Assembly: GCA_029907715.1 (NCBI GenBank)
Contig: JARYLI010000005.1
Span: 1-64,000, forward strand
Direction: 5' to 3'
Origin: Methanothrix sp.
GTDB lineage: Archaea > Halobacteriota > Methanosarcinia > Methanotrichales > Methanotrichaceae
DNA: 64,000 nucleotides
The notes beneath the pieces are model-generated. The model made no database searches. It was not told the origin of the DNA and saw nothing but the letters and a program-made list of their open reading frames with translations. Positions 61,571 to 64,000 of this stretch are shown piece after piece (the stretch's first letter is position 1; the number at the start of each line of letters is the position of its first letter). The position numbers were made by a program, and so were the translations under genes.

Positions 61571-62854
61571 ATGTCTGATGATGTGAAAATTATGGGAATG
61601 AAGGCTGAGTCAGGGCGCTGGATCCTTGTGATAGCTGGCCTTCTGATAGAGCTTTGTCTTGGTGCCATTTATGCATACAGTATAATAAACCCGCCGCTGA
61701 AGAAGTTGTTCACAGAGAACTACGGGCTGACTGTCAGCGCGACTGCCATGCAGATTCCGTACATCGTTTTCCTGCTGATCTTCGCCCTGACCATGCCCCT
61801 GGTCGGAAAGTACATAGAGAAGCTCGGGCCTCGGAAGGTCGGAATCGGAGGCGGCGTTCTTGTGGGTCTTGGATGGATTCTGGCGTCCTTCTCCACATCT
61901 CCCACAACGCTTGCGATATACTACGGCGTTATCGGCGGTCTCGGTGTGGGAATAGCATACAACTGCCCCATCACGACATCTGCGAGATGGTTCCCGGATA
62001 GGAGAGGGCTCGCTGTGGGGCTCACGGTTCTTGGTTTCGGCTTCTCTGCAGCCGTCACCGGACCGATAGCGGATTATCTAACCGCAAACTTCGGCGTGCT
62101 GAACATGTTCCGCTTCCTTGGAATAGCCTTCCTGATAATAACCGTGGTCCTTTCGACTGTGCTTGTGTTCCCACCCGCCGGCTGGACACCAGCGGGCTGG
62201 AAACCGCCTGAGCCAAAGGCTGGAGCCGCTCCAAAAGCAGAGTTCATGAGGAGCGAGATGACCAAGACCACGACGTTCTATGGACTCTGGATATGCTACA
62301 CTATAGGCACACTTGCAGGGCTGATGGCCATAGGCGTCTCCAAGCCAGTTGGCCTTGAGGTTGCGAGCAACGCTGGCATGGATCAGGCGCGCGCCTCGGC
62401 GCTCATGACCAGCCTGATAATACCGTTCGCATTCTGTAACGGTGGTGGAAGGCCGATATTCGGATGGCTCACAGATAAGCTCACTCCCCCAAGGGCTGCG
62501 ATGCTGTCGTTCATACTGATACTGCTGGCGTCTCTGCTGATATACACGAGCCCGGCGTCGATCTCAGCTTACACAATAAGCTTCGCCATCCTGTGGATGT
62601 GTCTGGGTGGCTGGCTGGCGATCGCCCCGACAGCAACTGCGAGCTTCTTCGGCACGAAGGATTACGCGCGCAACTATGGGCTGGTCTTCACAGCTTACGG
62701 CGCAGGCGCGGTCATCGGCAACATCATGGCAGGCCAGGCCAAGGATATATTCGGCGCGTACATCCAGGTCTTCCCGTATGTGGCTGTGCTGGCCGTCATA
62801 GGCTTCATTGTGGCCATGACGATGCTCAAGCCGCCAAAGCCGAAAACAGCATGA
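61571..62854 (+). CDS. OFA-family MFS transporter (oxalate/formate antiporter-like)
   Basis: A 427-residue, 12-helix permease. ATG 61571 follows GAGGTG. The N-terminus (RWILVIAGLLIELCLGAIYAYSII) and GGLGVGIAYNCPITTSARWFPDRRGLAVGL are OFA signatures. Family members carry organic anions such as oxalate, formate or lactate. In an acetate-using methanogen a small-carboxylate role is possible, but the substrate is not visible. Confidence 0.92.
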   Translation: MSDDVKIMGMKAESGRWILVIAGLLIELCLGAIYAYSIINPPLKKLFTENYGLTVSATAMQIPYIVFLLIFALTMPLVGKYIEKLGPRKVGIGGGVLVGLGWILASFSTSPTTLAIYYGVIGGLGVGIAYNCPITTSARWFPDRRGLAVGLTVLGFGFSAAVTGPIADYLTANFGVLNMFRFLGIAFLIITVVLSTVLVFPPAGWTPAGWKPPEPKAGAAPKAEFMRSEMTKTTTFYGLWICYTIGTLAGLMAIGVSKPVGLEVASNAGMDQARASALMTSLIIPFAFCNGGGRPIFGWLTDKLTPPRAAMLSFILILLASLLIYTSPASISAYTISFAILWMCLGGWLAIAPTATASFFGTKDYARNYGLVFTAYGAGAVIGNIMAGQAKDIFGAYIQVFPYVAVLAVIGFIVAMTMLKPPKPKTA

Positions 62855-62951
62855 CCTGTATCAACAAAAAGTGCATCACGCCCTGGAGATGTTCTGATGG
62901 CATCCCCGGGCGTGTCATATTTATGACCAACTGCTTTTCAGGGCGTTTGCT

Positions 62952-63956
62952 TCAGATGTAGAGGGCATATCCGGGCTCGACCCAGAGCGTGGTGGTCACG
63001 CCCCTCGGATAGTACTTGGGCTTTCCGTAGAAGAACTGGCCATCCCAGACCTTTATGAAGTGCTCCATGTTGCCCACGACCCTCAGGGTGAACGAGCCAT
63101 CGAGAGGATCTCCGCCCCTTCCATCGGTTCCAACATACACATCATCCAGGTAGACATCATAGCCTCTCATTCCCGTGGATCTTATGATCACAACAGTATC
63201 GCCAGCCTGTGATGACGCCAGCGGCGCAGCCGGAGGGGCGTACACCTGAACAGCGCTCACTGCAGAGATGGCGGGAGCTGTCTGTTGGGGTATTTGCGGC
63301 GGGGCGGTTTGAACAGCAGGAACGACGTCTATGATGACGATGTTGCTCGGGATGCTGTTCGCTATGAAGAAAACCATGTTCCTTCCAACAGAATCTGCCC
63401 TGAAGTTCATCTCGTTGGGCCCTGGGAATATGGGGTACTGTCTGCGGTTGATCGTGTTGTTCGGGTATATCTCGTAGATGTCAGCCACACCATCAGCTGT
63501 GGAGTCTGCGATGAGCTTGAGCAGTGTGTTCACCGGGCATACAACGTACTGCGTCCATTTGTCAGGTCCGGCGATCCAGAGCTGGTTTGTTCCCAGCAGG
63601 GAGACGCGCGATACAAACTCCCTGTAGGGTATCGGCTCAGCTCCGAAGAGGTAGACGAGCTGCGGCTCATGCCCCCGTATCTCAATTCTCCGCGGCTGGC
63701 TCAGGCCTGATGTCATGGATACGGAGGAAGTGACAGAAGAGCTGCTGAAGTAGAACTGGCTGAAGAATGACATGCTTGCATTGTCGAAGTGATCCATCAT
63801 CGAGAACGTCGTGTTCGAGCCGAATCCGGGAACGGTCATATCCAGATAGCTGTAATTCGCATCGCCGAAGAGTTCCTCCGGCGTTATCGAGGCTGCTGTG
63901 CCTGCGATCACGCCCGCAATCAGCAATACCATGATGAGAGATCTCAAATTTAACAC
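62952..63956 (-). CDS. Secreted protein with beta-sandwich C-terminal domain
   Basis: A 334-residue protein with a signal peptide (MLNLRSLIMVLLIAGVIAGTAAS). The N-terminal ~200 residues are beta-rich; a Pro/Gln/Ala-rich linker (about 215-250) follows; the last ~80 residues have YDVYLDDVYVGTDGRGGDPLDG, a small beta domain reminiscent of PEGA-type repeats. Family unknown; likely envelope-located. Confidence 0.8.
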   Translation of the reverse strand: MLNLRSLIMVLLIAGVIAGTAASITPEELFGDANYSYLDMTVPGFGSNTTFSMMDHFDNASMSFFSQFYFSSSSVTSSVSMTSGLSQPRRIEIRGHEPQLVYLFGAEPIPYREFVSRVSLLGTNQLWIAGPDKWTQYVVCPVNTLLKLIADSTADGVADIYEIYPNNTINRRQYPIFPGPNEMNFRADSVGRNMVFFIANSIPSNIVIIDVVPAVQTAPPQIPQQTAPAISAVSAVQVYAPPAAPLASSQAGDTVVIIRSTGMRGYDVYLDDVYVGTDGRGGDPLDGSFTLRVVGNMEHFIKVWDGQFFYGKPKYYPRGVTTTLWVEPGYALYI

Positions 63957-64000
63957 CTCAGGAGACCGTTGATCAACGCATTATAAATCACTGAGCATCC

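Overview
The window reads as part of a methanogenic archaeal chromosome, most likely Methanothrix (Methanosaeta), possibly M. thermophila/thermoacetophila. The genus is an inference. It rests on a block of methanogenesis-marker genes with the methyl-coenzyme M reductase (MCR) activation ATPase, a separate marker-10 radical SAM gene, a CooC-type nickel ATPase, archaeal information-processing genes (PriS, GINS, L44e, S27e, aIF2-alpha, Nop10), GC-rich coding sequence, TATA-box promoters with short leaders, and many secreted beta-sandwich proteins.

Layout. 1-9.3 kb: an envelope and cytoskeleton locus. It holds a secreted double-VWA protein ending in a PGF-CTERM-like signal, then a tightly coupled operon of two secreted proteins, a five-helix membrane protein and a divergent FtsZ/tubulin-family GTPase, then a secreted protein with a paralog at 29-30 kb. 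9.5-19.6 kb: nifB, a nitrilase-family amidase, the conserved archaeal run priS-GINS-L44e-S27e-aIF2alpha-nop10-PAC2, a PmbA/TldE gene without a normal start codon, PRPP synthetase, a CDF metal transporter and a nucleoside-recognition membrane protein. 20-28 kb: malic enzyme, Taw1, a lone response regulator, endonuclease IV, TrkA, a DHH phosphoesterase and phosphoglycerate kinase. 28.9-34.6 kb: initiator tRNA-Met, the second secreted paralog in a two-gene operon with a 1147-residue seven-repeat membrane protein, and a DMT-family permease. 34.7-41 kb: an MgtC/DUF4010 protein, PHP, HEAT-repeat, lamin-tail and DUF3795 genes, a broken TPR gene and a methyltransferase.

41.2-48.5 kb, minus strand, is the MCR maturation operon: component A2, then markers 3, 6, 5, 15, 17 and 7, and a CxxC AhpD-like gene. 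Next come UbiX with a small zinc-ribbon protein, an MFS permease with a RAM-domain protein, TPR and DUF3467 genes, marker 10 (McrA arginine methylase) with a DUF123 gene, and a putative nickel set (secreted FmdE-domain protein, family-5 solute-binding protein, CooC). The window ends with TrmO, a geranylgeranyl-reductase-family flavoprotein, tRNA-Pro, an OFA-family permease and another secreted protein.

The long gaps carry two families of short non-autonomous mobile elements. Family A (124-169 bp, ends CGCTCTTAT/ATAAGAGCG) has seven recognisable full copies and several fragments; three copies have perfect 8-bp target duplications. Family B (118 bp, ends GAACATGCTC/GAGCATGTTC) has one copy with a perfect 8-bp duplication and two decayed relatives. 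No autonomous transposase is present, but two hairpins resemble IS200/IS605 ends. The most novel biology is the FtsZ-like/secreted-protein operon, a candidate envelope or sheath system in a filamentous methanogen.
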